A stretch of 64,000 bases of DNA from Acanthosoma haemorrhoidale (lineage: Eukaryota > Arthropoda > Insecta > Hemiptera > Acanthosomatidae), in contig OV884009.1 in assembly GCA_930367205.1 (NCBI GenBank), forward strand, positions 38,201,841-38,265,840. Direction: 5' to 3'. Shown here one piece after another: positions 36,901 through 48,212 of the stretch (positions are counted from its first letter, which is position 1; the number at the start of each line of letters is the position of its first letter). Under the pieces are notes generated by a model. The model saw only the letters and a program-made list of their open reading frames with translations, did not search any database and had not been told where the DNA came from. Both the position numbers and the translations under genes were made by a program.

Positions 36901-39900
36901 TTAAGTTAATTCTCTTTTATTAATCTGAGTTAAAAACCTTAATTGAGAATCTCAGTACTGAAGTGAAGTGGGGATACAGATCTGGGTATACAGAGTGCAA
37001 ACACATAATTTCTTTATCAATTTGTTAGCCTGCATATGATAGTGTCAATAGATAACAACTATGCTAAGCACTGAAAGAGCTGAAGGTTCACTGGAAACTT
37101 TTAGTGTGATAAGACTGACAATGTCTGTGGTAGAATATATTGTGAATGTTTGAGGAGGAAAATCTGAGTATTTCCTATCCAGAAGAGGTGTAAGGATGCT
37201 TTGGCATGCTTATTTAATCTAAGAACTGCAACTCCTTGTATACACTAATGACATGCAGTGAGTAGCTGAGGCATTTTTTGGTGCTGCTGGGCAATTGGGA
37301 CTTGTTATAGAGGAAAATAAGCTCTGAAGAGAAAATGGTATCAGAACAAGAACAGGCACCCAGAAACAAATGTAACTTTTAGTCAGTTCCAATTTGGACC
37401 GGTTTCATAGTTCACTCGTAACAAATGACAACATATATCTGTGGAAACAAAAAATTAATTATGTATGCCAACTGCTTCTACTTTAGGCATATTATATAAG
37501 ACACTGATTTTCTCAGTTATGTATGTATTAGAAACTTGTACAACAACCAAATCCAATATTTGATATATATTATTCTAATATTTTCTTAATTTTATTAATA
37601 ATAATCATTATTTTAATTATTTATAAAAACTTTATATTCAAACTTTTACATTATCTCAGGGTTCTGTTAATTATTTTAGGAAACGTTTGGCAAAAGGAAT
37701 ATTGATTTTATTATTACAAACATTTACAGCTAAAAATTGACATACAAACATAATCACGTACTTAAATTTTCGTATTACACTGGCCAGTGCTTCGCCGTGT
37801 TGGTATCTTCGTTGTTCATATTACTTATGCTTGCTCTGATTGTCTTCATGCTGAGTGAAAGTAAAGTTGTCGCATCTGGTGAAAAGTGAAAAAGGACCAT
37901 CAGGGGCCAGCTTGGGTACGCCACCTCGTCTAACTGTGTCTCCAACTACGACTGACGTTGTCTTCTTGACCTTCAATCTCAAAAACATGAAGCACAAATA
38001 GCTACAAAATTCTTCAACACTCGTTTTTTCCGAGATTTTTTATATAAGCACCATTTAAAATCACCATTTTAAAATATCATAACAATATATATATTTGAAA
38101 GGGAAGTTCTCTTACTTGTATACATATATCGTATACAATAGAATCGAAAATGTGACCTAGATGTATACAAGTTGTTCGGAGAGCCTGATATAATGAAATT
38201 AATGGAACTGGGAAGGCTTGAGAAGAGGCCATGCAGCGCATAAGAGTGATATTATGATTTCAAAGAATTTACTGACAGAAGCCATAGAGAAGAAAGATGG
38301 AAAGTGGGAAGACTGGGCCGAGGTTTTAATGCCCAGAACATTAGGATCCGACACTGCATGGCCACCGACTCAGGGATGCCTGGAGATTGCTGTTGGAGAA
38401 ATCCAAGACTCAGCCGGTTGTAGAGCTATATGAAATAAGCAAGTAAATGTAATTATATTGTCGACCAAAATTTTATTTAATTATTTTTTTATATTAAATT
38501 TTTAGTCCCAAATTTGTTTCCCAACTATTTTATTGTTCAATGATCAATAAATATATGATGACAAAAATTATCACAAAATGAAATGTATTTAAGTGTAACT
38601 TACTTAATTTGTTTTAGGTTTACAATGGCTATTTTAAACATAACATTGATAACGGCTTAGCAGATTCTGAATTAATGCTAACATTAATGGGATATAGACA
38701 AACTGGAAATGATGGTACTTATGTCCTTGAAGGCCCTGTAGATCCGGATAGAGTTGCCAATGTTTCTAGAGACTCTCTAGTTGCTTTAGTAGAATGCCAG
38801 GTTGGTTTTATAAATATTTATGTTATGAATGAAATTTTCTATCATTACTAAACTTATGCTTTATATCGCACTGTTTTAATTATTATTGTCCATAAAAAAA
38901 ATATAGTAAAAGAGTCAGGATTTGAACCTGGGATTTTCTGATTTCTGGCAGATGCTCTTCTGTCTGAACTCTGCTGTATTAAACACGAGCTGAGCCAATA
39001 TCAGATATTTTTTAACTACCTGGTCATGTAGACACCCACCTGAATTAATATCTGGCAAATTAAAGCTTTATAAAAAATTAATTTATTTTTCGGATTGTAT
39101 ATAAAAGTATGGGTACATTTTATAGATTGTTGCTTGTTTTAAAGTTTTTTTTTTATTTACAGGTAAGATTTATTAAACTTATAACTTTGATAATTGCATG
39201 ATAAGGCTATATTTTTATTCAGTTTAGTTTTACTACTTTCCACAGTGTTCGGAAATGTCCTGTTCTTATGGATGATATGTTGATTCTTTTAGTAAAGTGA
39301 AATATAGCTTTTTTGTTTAAAATTTTAGTTAAAATCATTTGACTACTCTACCATCTAGACCTTAAGATTTTCTGTTATATAAGCTTTTAATAATTTTTGT
39401 AATTTCTTTTGGGGATGTATGTAAAGATGTTACTTAGTTAAATGTTTAGTTAAATGTAAAGATATAAGATACTGTTTTATTAACTTTTCTTTTGCAATAA
39501 AAACCAGTATAATTTATGTAATTTTTTGTATATTTTCAAAACTATCAGCTATCCGGTTTAGCTTAACTTTTACATAGTAAATAATCTTAGAATTATGTTG
39601 TTTTGGGTGGAATATAGTTTTTGACACATCCTGATGGTCCCTGTCTCTTCTGTGAATTTTAAAATTTTGTATTTTGATTTTTTCCGAATGATCAAGATGT
39701 CTTTCTGAAATATCTATTATGTGTGGATTATTTTCGTATATCAAAGACTTTGAGTTCAAGGAGCTTATTTCTAACTCATTGTGCATTCTACATTTAACAA
39801 TTAAATTTAGAGTTGGCTGTTTAATTCCATATTATTGAATAACGTATAATAAATAATTTTAGTTTACTTCTATTTGTGGATAATATAGAAGTTTTAAACT

Positions 39901-42225
39901 CTAGGGTTTTTTTAATTTTATTGGAATATAAAAAAATATATATTATTCAAAGAATCAATCTGTCACGCTTTACTTACAAGCTTTCAGAGGACCAATGACA
40001 GACGACAAAGTTAAGTTCTCTATATTATCTCGAGAATAGCCTAACATAATTTGTAGACAGTTCTTTCAAAGCATTGATTAATGTAAGGAATGCACGTACT
40101 TCGCAAGTAGCTATGTGGCTTGCGTTAACCTCTTGGATTATGTCACTGTATGGATCAGGCCAAAGTCTAAACCTTACCCATTGCAATCTTATACTCAGGC
40201 TAGTCAAGTAAAACTCTGTTGACAGTAGGACTAAGTCCTATAAAGGCACTCAGTCCTAGCAAAACCAAATCTCTCTCACTTTTGTAGCAAAAAGTATGTC
40301 ATGCATTTTCAAACTTATCCCAGTCTAAAAGAATAAGGATTTACTGGGTTTCAAGCCACCCAGTAGTTGACATAAATAATGAAAAACCTGATGAGTTGGC
40401 GAAACTTAGTGCCAATTCACCCCCTTAGGTCCATGGTTTTACCCAGGATTTGTATTTAAAATTGAAGGTCATTTTCTCTTCTCTTATAGAAAGGCGGGTG
40501 TGGACTTAAGTGGACAAACTTAGACAGCACTATTTGCAGCCAAACTTGGATTCCTTATCAATGAATCATTGACTATACTCGACAGTATATTACCATCTAA
40601 GGTATTTTAAGCCTTCCTCCACTATTTAGGGGAATGTGAGGCTAATGACCTATTACGTTAATAGTTGTGGAACTTCGGCAGACCTCAGAGAGATGAGATA
40701 ATTTCCATCAAGTGGAAATGATCCTCAGGTCGAGAAAATTCCACTAGGTTATTTTTGTATTTATGATTTTCATCATTAATAATGAGATTAAGTTCTTTTG
40801 AACCTCATTCAAATTCATAAGCATCTTTCCCATGTGATAAAGCTTGATGAAAATCTACAAATAGTTAGTTGATGGTTCAGACTGACATAATATTTGTAGG
40901 TCTATAATCTGAACTGGCTACATAAGATTATTTTTGTGAAATCTCTAAGTGATTTTTCAGTATTTGAGGTGTATTAGTGGGGTAAACAAGCACATTTGCC
41001 CTGTACAATCGTGTTTTTCTGATGATTAATTGTTAGGGGTTATCATTGTTGTAAGTTTGGGAAAAGATTATTTTGTTTTAAACATGTTTATTGTACTTGA
41101 ATATATTACATCATATTTTTTATGTTTTAGATATTGTGTTCATTGAAAGCTGATTTAATCAAATGTGGATGTGATTGTACATGGCTCGAAATACTGGAAT
41201 ATAGAGAATTACAGCCATGTACTTTAGAACAAGCTCTTCATGGATTGATATTTCAGTTTAATCAAAGATATTTGAATCCTTGCTGGTCTGATTGCTTTTC
41301 AAAACCTCATATTCTAGACAGACACATTTATACTCACCCACCATACAGGTATCCTGACAACGTGCAGTTATCATTTTATGGTAATGCTTCTAATGGAGTT
41401 CAATTGTCATCACCTTCCTGTCAAATGAGCAATTCGATGAGTAAATGTACAACATGCCAAAAAGATTTTGGTAGTAATGCTTCGATAAGGCAAAGTAATA
41501 GCTGTTGTGTTCCTACTGCACAACTAATTGAACTAGAATCATCTTACTTGGCAAAAGAGAACTTTTTGTATGATACTGGAAATCTAAAAAATGTAGAGAA
41601 ATTTGACAGTAGAAATTGTAATACTAGCTTGAATGATAGCAATTCAAATACATTAAAATATAAAAGTAAAGTTCCTGCTTGGGATAGTTGGGGAGGAGCC
41701 ACCTATCACTCACCTGAAAATAAAATAAAAAATCATAAATACTCAATTGATAAAAAACAAAGAACAAATGAAGATTTGATTAAAAATGAAGAACTTGAAG
41801 AAGCGCTGAAGGCATTTAATTTTGATGATCCACAACCATCTTGCTCCACTGCTGATTTAAAGTTACCTGACAGGCTTTCTGAAAATAAAAATCTAAAAAA
41901 AAAATCTAAACATGAACTGAATAGTGCATATCAAAACTCAGCGCAAACTCTAGGAAGGGAAAATGTAAAAAAAACTGATATAAATTATATGTCTTTAAAA
42001 GTTAAACTAAATGATAAATGGGCATGCTCTGCATGCACGTTTCATAACAGTAATGAAAAGGATGTTTGTGAAATGTGTAGTAAAAGTAAAACATTAGGTA
42101 ATGAGGTTCAACCTCTTATTAGTGGTGGTAGACAATGTCCGCAGTGTACACTTGTTAATGAAAAAGGGGTCACTACATGTGATGCTTGTGGAGCAAACTT
42201 AAAAGATTCTCCTACATATATATAA
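30946..42225 (+). CDS. tamo: Tamozhennic/SPATA2-like PUB-domain and RanBP2 zinc-finger protein
   Basis: Coding exons: 30946-31072, 33601-33800, 38618-38800, 41131-42225. All have GT-AG borders, phases fit, and they give 534 aa with no stop. The start MADSLNPVDFLDVMM follows an acceptor at 30929-30930, so an untranslated exon precedes it. Residues about 50-200 match the PUB-containing part of SPATA2 and Drosophila Tamo: SWRKEFREIKVYNGYFKHNI, ELMLTLMGY, EGPVDPDRVANVSRDSLVAL, VECQILCSLKADLIKCGC. The C-terminus has two RanBP2-type fingers: WACSACTFHNSNEKDVCEMC (from about residue 467) and CPQCTLVNEKGVTTCDACG (about 505-524). The middle is Ser/Asn/Lys-rich and probably disordered. Drosophila Tamo is reported to control nuclear entry of Dorsal; SPATA2 bridges CYLD and HOIP in TNF signalling through its PUB domain. 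Which role applies here is inference. Confidence 0.87.
31960..32410 (-). pseudogene. LINE endonuclease relic in tamo intron 1
   Basis: Minus-strand translation with shifts reads KMNAKVGREDTYFPPISKH (compare DFNAKVGxExxxxxxxGxH of apurinic-type LINE endonucleases), then GLVNVLASKDFINRSSQFLH (compare LxxFAxxxxLxxxxTxFxH), and QINHIFVNSRHIGSITNVHV followed by FRGDNVNSNH (compare QIDHVLI...R...DVRxxRGADxxSDH). These are the substrate-binding and catalytic blocks of the endonuclease of RTE/CR1-type elements. Confidence 0.7.
32670..32960 (-). pseudogene. LINE reverse transcriptase fragment in tamo intron 1
   Basis: The complement of about 32700-32800 reads KPTALILLDFSNTFDYIDHS followed by TFLSKLI, matching the LLDFSKAFDxVDHxxLLxKL block that carries the first catalytic Asp of non-LTR reverse transcriptases. 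The stretch to its right (upstream in its own orientation) is broken. It need not belong to the same insertion as the endonuclease at 32.0-32.4 kb. Confidence 0.65.
34081..34390 (+). repeat. Tandem repeat, about 110-130 bp unit, 2.5 copies
   Basis: Units start near 34081, 34214 and 34324. Each carries a GGATG/GGAAG...ATA/ATTA-AACC block (GACAATATAACCCATCC, GTGATTAAACCAGGGACG, GGCGATATAAACCAAGGACC). The first two carry TTCAG(A)TT.TGAATTTAGTTCA followed by ATCTCCTC or ACCTCCTC. Divergence between units is considerable. It lies in tamo intron 2. Confidence 0.65.
34540..34870. other. GC-richer unassigned stretch in tamo intron 2
   Basis: A block with clearly higher GC content than the surrounding intron. 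There is no ORF above 60 codons and no paired repeat that I can see. It may be part of a retroelement LTR or an unspliced remnant of mobile DNA; function not inferred. Confidence 0.25.
35445..37130. mobile_element. TIR-bounded unit in tamo intron 2, containing a Tigger relic
   Basis: About 62 bp at 35445-35507 (starting CCACAGACATTGTCAG and ending CTTTCAGTG) are repeated in inverted form at 37069-37130 with about five differences, one of them an indel. The arms enclose 1.56 kb. The interior carries a separate pogo/Tigger relic (35640-36580), so the outer arms either belong to an older element that was hit by Tigger or are ends of an unrelated foldback element. No clear target duplication was seen. 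Confidence 0.65.
35640..36580 (-). pseudogene. Tigger/pogo-like transposase relic
   Basis: Read from right to left: the end TAGTTGAATCTCTATATATC at about 36580 resembles Tigger/pogo termini. Then come broken pieces DNCHPSSVE (about 36300, compare DNCPAHxxxxxL, catalytic D-N), FLPPNKTAKLQLMDN (36200-36245, compare LPPNTTSxxQPMDQGVI), and LANVWENDALPATIKKLFC with AGF (36005-36080, compare WxxVxxxTIxxCFxKAGF). Motif order is that of the pogo-superfamily DDE transposase C-terminal half. Many stops; inactive. Confidence 0.7.
37555..38095 (+). repeat. Dispersed repeat, copy B
   Basis: Second copy, in opposite orientation, of the repeat at 15600-16405. Shared blocks run from ATTTGATATATATTATTCTA through AGGGTTCTGTTAAT (37659-37672), GGCAAAAGGAATATTG, GCTGAGTGAAAGT, to ACCATTTTAAAATATCATAA (about 38060). 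The core 37665-38084 starts TG and ends CA. Copy B lacks about 270 bp of copy A. Located in tamo intron 2. Confidence 0.7.
38895..38995 (-). repeat. tRNA-derived SINE-like sequence
   Basis: On the minus strand GGTTCAAATCC (complement of 38918-38928) is an exact RNA polymerase III B box. It is preceded by TCAGAAAATCCCA, and an A-box-like GCAGAGTTCAGACAG lies about 45 bases further upstream. The layout matches a degenerate tRNA, and the sequence resembles the core at 9.24-9.30 kb. It lies at the start of tamo intron 3. Confidence 0.6.
40200..40660 (+). pseudogene. LINE RNase H relic in tamo intron 3
   Basis: The frame near 40335-40425 reads IYWVSSHPVVDINNEKPDEL followed by AKLSANSPP, resembling the WVPGHxGxxGNExADxLAxxGA end of the RNase H domain carried by I/R1-type LINEs. 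Before it, SPIKALSPSKTKS occupies the place of the S..AL/I.. helix. The following 200 bases are broken. This differs from the CR1-like fragments, so more than one LINE family is present. Confidence 0.5.
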
Positions 42226-42454
42226 TGTGTGCATTTAAAACATTTGACTGAATGACTAAGTACTAACCAAAACAATTGATTTTCTTTGTTTTATGTATAT
42301 GCTAAACTGTTCTCACTACTTAAATACGTTGTCGTTCAGGCTTCTTTCATTGTAAGTTCTAAATGTAAGTTAAATATCTTCTGGCTCGACAATCAACGAC
42401 ATAACTAAAACAGTTGTGGGTTTGTTACAACAGATGTTACAAATGGGTTAGTTT

Positions 42455-42497
42455 AATAAATATGGTATGAATCATTGAGATTATTTATCACAATAAA
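42455..42497 (+). promoter_or_regulatory. Candidate tamo polyadenylation signals
   Basis: AATAAA occurs at 42455-42460 and again at 42492-42497, 230-270 bases after the tamo stop codon. T/GT-rich sequence follows (TTTGTTGTATGTATAAAATT), as expected downstream of a cleavage site. Confidence 0.5.
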
Positions 42498-42499
42498 AA

Positions 42500-44095
42500 T
42501 TAAATTTTTGTTGTATGTATAAAATTTGGTTTTGTTGCAATTTTATTTATATTTACTTTTAACTTTTATCCTGAAATTATTTGGGCATGATTTCTTATTG
42601 ACTGCTTTACCACTATTTAGGGCAATTTTGGAATGGAAATGGCTTTACAGATCTCTGATCCTTTGTCATTCTGGGAAACTGTCAAAACTATTAGTCACAT
42701 GAACATTATATACAATATTGGCTCAACTCTTTTTTGTTTTGTGGGGTAAGTCAGGCTTTTGTCGGATGGACTCGGCATGGGTTCACCCATATCTAGGTTT
42801 CATAGCCACCTTAGGAGTGGTGGTGCTGATGTAAGCTAATGAATAATAAAATAACTAATAATCTAGAAAACCATTAAATAAAACTTGATTGTATAAGCTT
42901 AAATGAGGTAAACTAGGAGGAAATAATAAATCCGTCTTAAAAAAGCTTTTCCTGCTAATAGATTCATTAACCACCTGAAAGTTGTGGTGATAGCATCCCT
43001 GCACTATAATAAGGTCTGCAGCCATCAAATTTGATATTGAAGCTGTGGAGACTACCTAACATATATGTGTAACAACTAAATGTAATTGCTACTTAGTGAT
43101 TCAGTCAAATGTTTTAAATTGTGTTTCTAATGTTTATATTATTGTTTGTTAAAAAACTTTAAAGTTATAATATTTATATTTAAAATTATTGTTGATGTTT
43201 GTAAAAAATATGAATTATAAAGGCTGCGCGCTCCTTGTTTGTACACACACACCCCAGACAAAAATATATTTTTCTCAGATTTATAAATATAATATTTGCT
43301 GTTAATGCTTTAAGTTGGTTTCATTAAGAAATTCAACAAGATTTCTGTGGCATGAAATAACCTTTACCATAGAAATTACCAAAGTTGTTATTAGGTTAAA
43401 TAGTTGACTTACAGGAGAAAATAGGTATTGATAAATGATTTTGTATTTTTAAGAGATGGTTACCATTGTCAATATTACCTGTTTCAACTGGTAAGGCATA
43501 CATTTTTAATTATAATATAATTTAATAATAATAATTATAATTTTTAATTTTTGATCACTTTGTCATTATTTCTTAACCTATACTAATAGTTTAATGTTAT
43601 GTTTATGTTACTCCTATGTTAATTTTTACTTACTTATAACGCTGTTGACGAGTAAAATAGTAAATGGCTAATTATGTACTTAACTTCTATATTTTATTTG
43701 AGATTTATTATATAATACATGATAAAATTATGAATAAAATATTATTTTTAGTAAAGAAAATAATATTTCTCATTGCTGGTCATATAGACAAGTCTCTCGA
43801 GACAAGTCCTGCACATCGCTTTAGTCTGTGTGCCTCTATGTTTTTAACACTCAAGTTCCATGTAGACCTCTTCATTCCTTATTTTGTCCCTTGGCTTGAT
43901 TTTCAGGATTTCTTGTAATAATATTTTTATTACTCTTGAAATTAAATAAAAATATTATTATTTTGCCTGACCAAGACTCCTAAGAATAACCTGAATGAAC
44001 CAAAAGGTTATATTCATAGTTAGGTCGTCATTAGTTTTTAGACTAAATGCCCTGTTAGTGACCATGCGTGAGATCAATATAATAGTGGGTTCTCT
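42500..44095. other. Intergenic, no gene recognised
   Basis: AT-rich sequence beyond tamo. An 84-codon ORF at 43664-43918 is Phe/Ile/Leu-rich with no motif and is probably chance. Confidence 0.5.
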
Positions 44096-44113
44096 ATGAA
44101 ATAAAATAGTTCT

Positions 44114-44178
44114 CCAGTAAGAATCAAACTCACGTTGCTCCAGTATATTTCAGTCTACTTGACCACCTAGGCCACTTT
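44114..44178 (-). repeat. tRNA-derived SINE-like sequence
   Basis: On the minus strand TGGCCTAGGTGGTCAAG (complement of 44158-44174) is a near-consensus A box, and GAGTTTGATTC (complement of 44121-44131) is a B box one base from consensus, spaced about 30 bases apart as in a tRNA. Arms do not pair well enough for a functional tRNA, and a clover-leaf cannot be built with confidence. Confidence 0.6.
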
Positions 44179-44699
44179 ATGTGATTATTCCAGTATTTAT
44201 TTGTATTTGCAAAACTACAAACAAGTCCAACTCACTGGGTACCATTTTAATCTATTATAACTTTTTCATTGTTACTGGATTGGTATTAATAAACATATTG
44301 TGTTTTTTGTTACTATATTTTAAATAATTGGGCTTAAACACACTTTTATACAACAGAACTATTATGATCTACTGATTTCCTATGTGCTTTGCCATTTATT
44401 CCTCCCAAACAAGGAGTATTCCTCATCTCTAATAAAATTATAAATATAGATTCTCTGATGTTTGCAAAGCTGAAACCATTTTAAAACGTCTAAAATATGC
44501 CTAAACAAATCCTCTGCCCTGGCCAGTCTAGTCCGCACCTCGGCAAGAAAGGGAATTATATCGTAAAAAAGCTTTCTTAACTGAAAGAAGTTTAATCACA
44601 TTCACATATATATCACCAAAAAAGGTGACAACAGAATCAGAATTGCTGGTTATAAAACATCTCATTAAAAAAATCAAAAATTTACTATTTTCATATTAC

Positions 44700-45000
44700 A
44701 TAGCGTGTTCTATGAAGCAGTTTTGACTTGAACATCCAGATTTCGCTTGAGCTCCATGTGACTAATATTTTTCCTAAAGTTAAATCAGCATTTAAAGGGA
44801 TTCATTTTAAATCCGTCGATGCTGTAAAGAAGAAAAGAACAGCTATGTTGAAACAACTGACAGAAATAGATTAGCTTTGTTCCATACCTCCGACTAGTGG
44901 AAATCTAAACTACAGCGACTTTATTAATGCAAATGAGGAGTATATTGAAGGCAACAAACATTAAATTTGTAACACCCATAAACACAGGTGGTTCATTTAA
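44700..45000 (+). pseudogene. Mariner transposase C-terminal relic
   Basis: Plus-strand frames read FPKVKSAFKGIHFKSVDAVK (44770-44830), then KKRTAMLKQLTEID, and INANEEYIEGNKH near 44930-44960. These match the mariner C-terminal block 'FPKxKxxLKGxRFxSVExVKxKxxxxLxxLTExDF...xxGEYxEGD'. Only the last third of the gene is present. Confidence 0.7.
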
Positions 45001-45719
45001 TCAGCCTCATTACTTAACAGTTATACCTGGTATGTGTATTTTAATTAATGCTGTGTTATTTATTTTAATAAAGCCTGATTCAGGTGTAACATTTGTTTCA
45101 TTTACAACACTTGGTTTTATTGTTGTATTCTTTTTTTTAAATGGTTTTTATTTTGGTTGCTGATATGAATATTGTGCCATCAAAGAGGCATTTCTTGCCC
45201 TGGAGGCAGTTCTTGCAATAAGACCAAATTCAGGTATGGAGAAGTGGTCTATTTGGGCAAGCTCAATAATGACTACACTCCCTAGTGAACCGTGCGCATT
45301 CTGTTGGTAGTTTTACAACCACTCGATGCTATCTAGTGCTCTCTAGCCTCAAAGATAGCTAATTAAGCAATTAAGCCACAGTAGGTTCTGTCTTATTAAA
45401 TACTTATATATAGCTAAATGGAGTGTATATAACTAAACATATTAGTAAGCAAGTACATTTTAAACTATGCATGTCCGTTATTTGGATACATTTTATTTGA
45501 TATTATATACTTGAGAAGGATGGTCCAAACTCTGCTACCTCTGGCAACAATTGTCTGATATGATCCTGTAGTATGAGCAAACTTGCTATAAACCAGTTCT
45601 TTAAGTCCATTTGAAGAAACCTGCTGTTATTTACTTCACGCTTAACACAAGAAAAGTCAGGAAGTCGACCGGAAGAAACAGGTCACTATAGGAATCTGTA
45701 CTTTAATTCTAAGTATTTG

Positions 45720-46290
45720 TCAATCTCAGCTCAAATGCTATTGTGAACAACGCTATGGTAACAGAGATAAGAAGTACAATGCTAGCAAGCAGGAGTTACT
45801 TTGAGCTGACATCACTAGCTGAAGTTCTTAGATCGATGACAAACCATAGAATATATAAAACCTTGATCTAGTCTTTCTTAACTTATAGCTCTTAGATAAC
45901 AACCATTTTAAAGTCGGATGAATCAAAAACTCCTGTTTTCTACAGACAACTTCTATGTCAAATCTATGGTCTACTAAAATTAGATGAAAACTGGAGGGAG
46001 AGGAGTATCTTGGAGCTCTGTGTGGCTAAAGGGCCAGACATTAAGTGTCAACCAGGTGGGAAGGTTTTGATGGGTCGGGCACGTGATGAGAATGAGTGTA
46101 CAGGATATCCTTAGAAAGATGATGTCGGATCAACTCTATGGAACATGAATTATGGGGAAGTCAAAACTGTGGTGAAACGATGTTATGGTGACTGATGTCA
46201 GGAGTCTGCATGTAGTACGTCATTATATTAGAGCTGCACAAAACAGTCAATCGCTGCCGGAGTAAGCAAAAACTTAAGGAGTTGCACCGC
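45720..46290 (+). pseudogene. LINE reverse transcriptase C-terminal relic
   Basis: A plus-strand frame with stops reads TEIRSTMLASRSYFELTSLA, then YKTLI and ITTILKSDESKTPVFYRQLL, then CQIYGLLKLDENWRERSILE and GRARDENE. This corresponds to the post-RT block of LINEs with the sequence 'INxRIxxGNxxYxxLxxxL...LYKTLIxPxxxYGSExWxLTxxDExxLxxFExKxLRxIYGP...WRxRxNxEL...GHVxRMxExR'. Nothing of the N-terminal domains is found next to it. Confidence 0.7.
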
Positions 46291-46859
46291 TGATTGATTG
46301 ATTTTATTTTGTCTTTAGGATTGCAGCCGCCAATGTACCCTACCCCCCTTAGAAGTTCTTTATGTTGAAGGCTATATTATGCTGGAAGGCAGTAGCTCAG
46401 TGAACGGTGTTATCATATAATTTAATGCTTCACTTTAATGATCCATTCCTTTTACCGCTTAATATCAATGACCCAGTTTTTTTATCGTTGAAAACAAACT
46501 ATACTTGCCAATCACTGGTGGAGAGAAGGGTTGGTGTTTCTGTCAAAGATATGGTGTCAACCATATGTACTGTTTTTACCTACCAGTACAGTATTGGTTT
46601 TAGGACATTAGTTCTGGTTAGATGTGAAATGTAGCCAGTATAATTTAGAAAGTAATAAATAAATAAAATATTGGAGAAGTGGTATAATATTGTCTTTGTT
46701 TACCAGGAACCTATGCACCTGTTGTACGTATTTTTTTCTGGAACAATATGTGGTCTGCTGATAAAACTTATTGAAATCTCCCAATGCTTGCTAATTAATA
46801 AATATAATTTTAACCAAGCTTGTGAATTTTATAAAAAAAATCAAGAAAACGAATATTAT

Positions 46860-47095
46860 TGACTCCTAAAACCCAGCGGTAGGTGTTGTGATCTATTGCA
46901 AATAGATAAATTTGACATAGGGTCCTGGTACTAGTCACCATCCCCACTCATGTACTGAGGATCTGCGACTCTCTTGCCATCTCTGTGGTTTTCGCCAACA
47001 GTTGAGAGGGAGTACGGGGCACCCCACTGTTCCCGGCCCTTCTATCAGCTTGGTAGAAGAATCGGTTTGGGAGTGGGGCTCCTGGGAAAAAAGTG
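46860..47095. other. GC-richer unassigned stretch
   Basis: About 230 bp with higher GC content (for example GTACGGGGCACCCCACTGTT) between AT-rich flanks. No ORF or paired repeat is seen. It resembles the end of a non-coding mobile element, but the family is unknown. Confidence 0.25.
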
Positions 47096-47799
47096 TATGA
47101 ATTTGAATCGTACAAAGTGAATTAGAATGACTGAATATTTATATCCCATATTGTAATGTTTAAAATAAAGATATTTTTTAATAAACAAATCGTAGGGTAG
47201 GAATTTGATTGACATAAAGTTGGTTTGTGGTGTGTACATTTGTTTTTACTGACATGGGCCAGTATCTTTTATGTTGTCTTCAGTAAACTGATCTCTACAT
47301 TACTTGCATACTTCAGGATTTATGAGTAATAGTAAGCCCACATTTGTAGCCATTGTCGGTTAACTTAAACACTTGTGCATATCGTGATGATTACAACTTA
47401 AGGATAAGTACATCTAGTTTTTCACTTTCTGCCGACTTATGGTGCAGAAAACATTTAATTGAATACCTCAGTTATTGCATGACACTGTGGTGTTTAGTTG
47501 ACATTGTGTCTTGTTGAGCCTAAATGTAAATTATTGTATTCTTTCAGGGGAACATGCCTTGCCAAGGGGTGTCTATGTTAATAATTAATGGGCTTAAAAA
47601 TTCTGTTGCCTGGTATAAATGAGAATAATTTGTTTTAATGCTTTAGTAATCATATACACTTGAATTTTACTAACATAGGCCACTGATAGTTTTCTTACCA
47701 TATAGCCAAGATAAGGTCTATTGAAGGATAAATTAATGAATTATTTAATATCCATTTGTGTCATAATATAACACTATTTTTTTCCATAAATTTTTTAAG

Positions 47800-48122
47800 T
47801 ATATAAATTTAAAGGCAACAAATTATGGTTTCTTTATTTTTTAACATTTATAGTATTTATTTATTCTCAGTAACCATAAATACATTTTATAACAAAAATG
47901 TTTTCGCAGTAAAAAAACGTAGATTGTAGCATTTTGTTCTCAGTTATGAAATGTGTTAAGATTGCAAATTTCTGATTTTCTAAAAAAAAACAAATGCTAC
48001 CTCTCTCACACATGCAAATGCAAACACACTCATTCTCTCTTACACCCACAAACAAAGAATAAATAGACAGCAAAACAAAACATAAAGAAATCCATGATTT
48101 AAAAAAAATAATGAGTATTGAT

Positions 48123-48212
<90 letters not shown>

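Noticed and set aside
37665..38084. Solo LTR with TG...CA ends
   Set aside because: The ends fit, but flanks show no target duplication and the homology with 15.6-16.4 kb runs past both ends.
38218..38433. 71-codon plus-strand ORF as a gene
   Set aside because: It looks like old coding sequence in a tamo intron, next to the dispersed repeat, but has no recognised motif or start context. It is more likely mobile-element debris.
38895..38995. Functional tRNA gene
   Set aside because: The B box is perfect, but acceptor and anticodon stems cannot be paired, so it is a SINE-type derivative. The same holds for 44114-44178.
41134..42225. Stand-alone gene beginning at 41134
   Set aside because: It is the last exon of tamo: it begins right after an acceptor at 41130, the frame continues from earlier exons, and the codon at 41134 is TTG.
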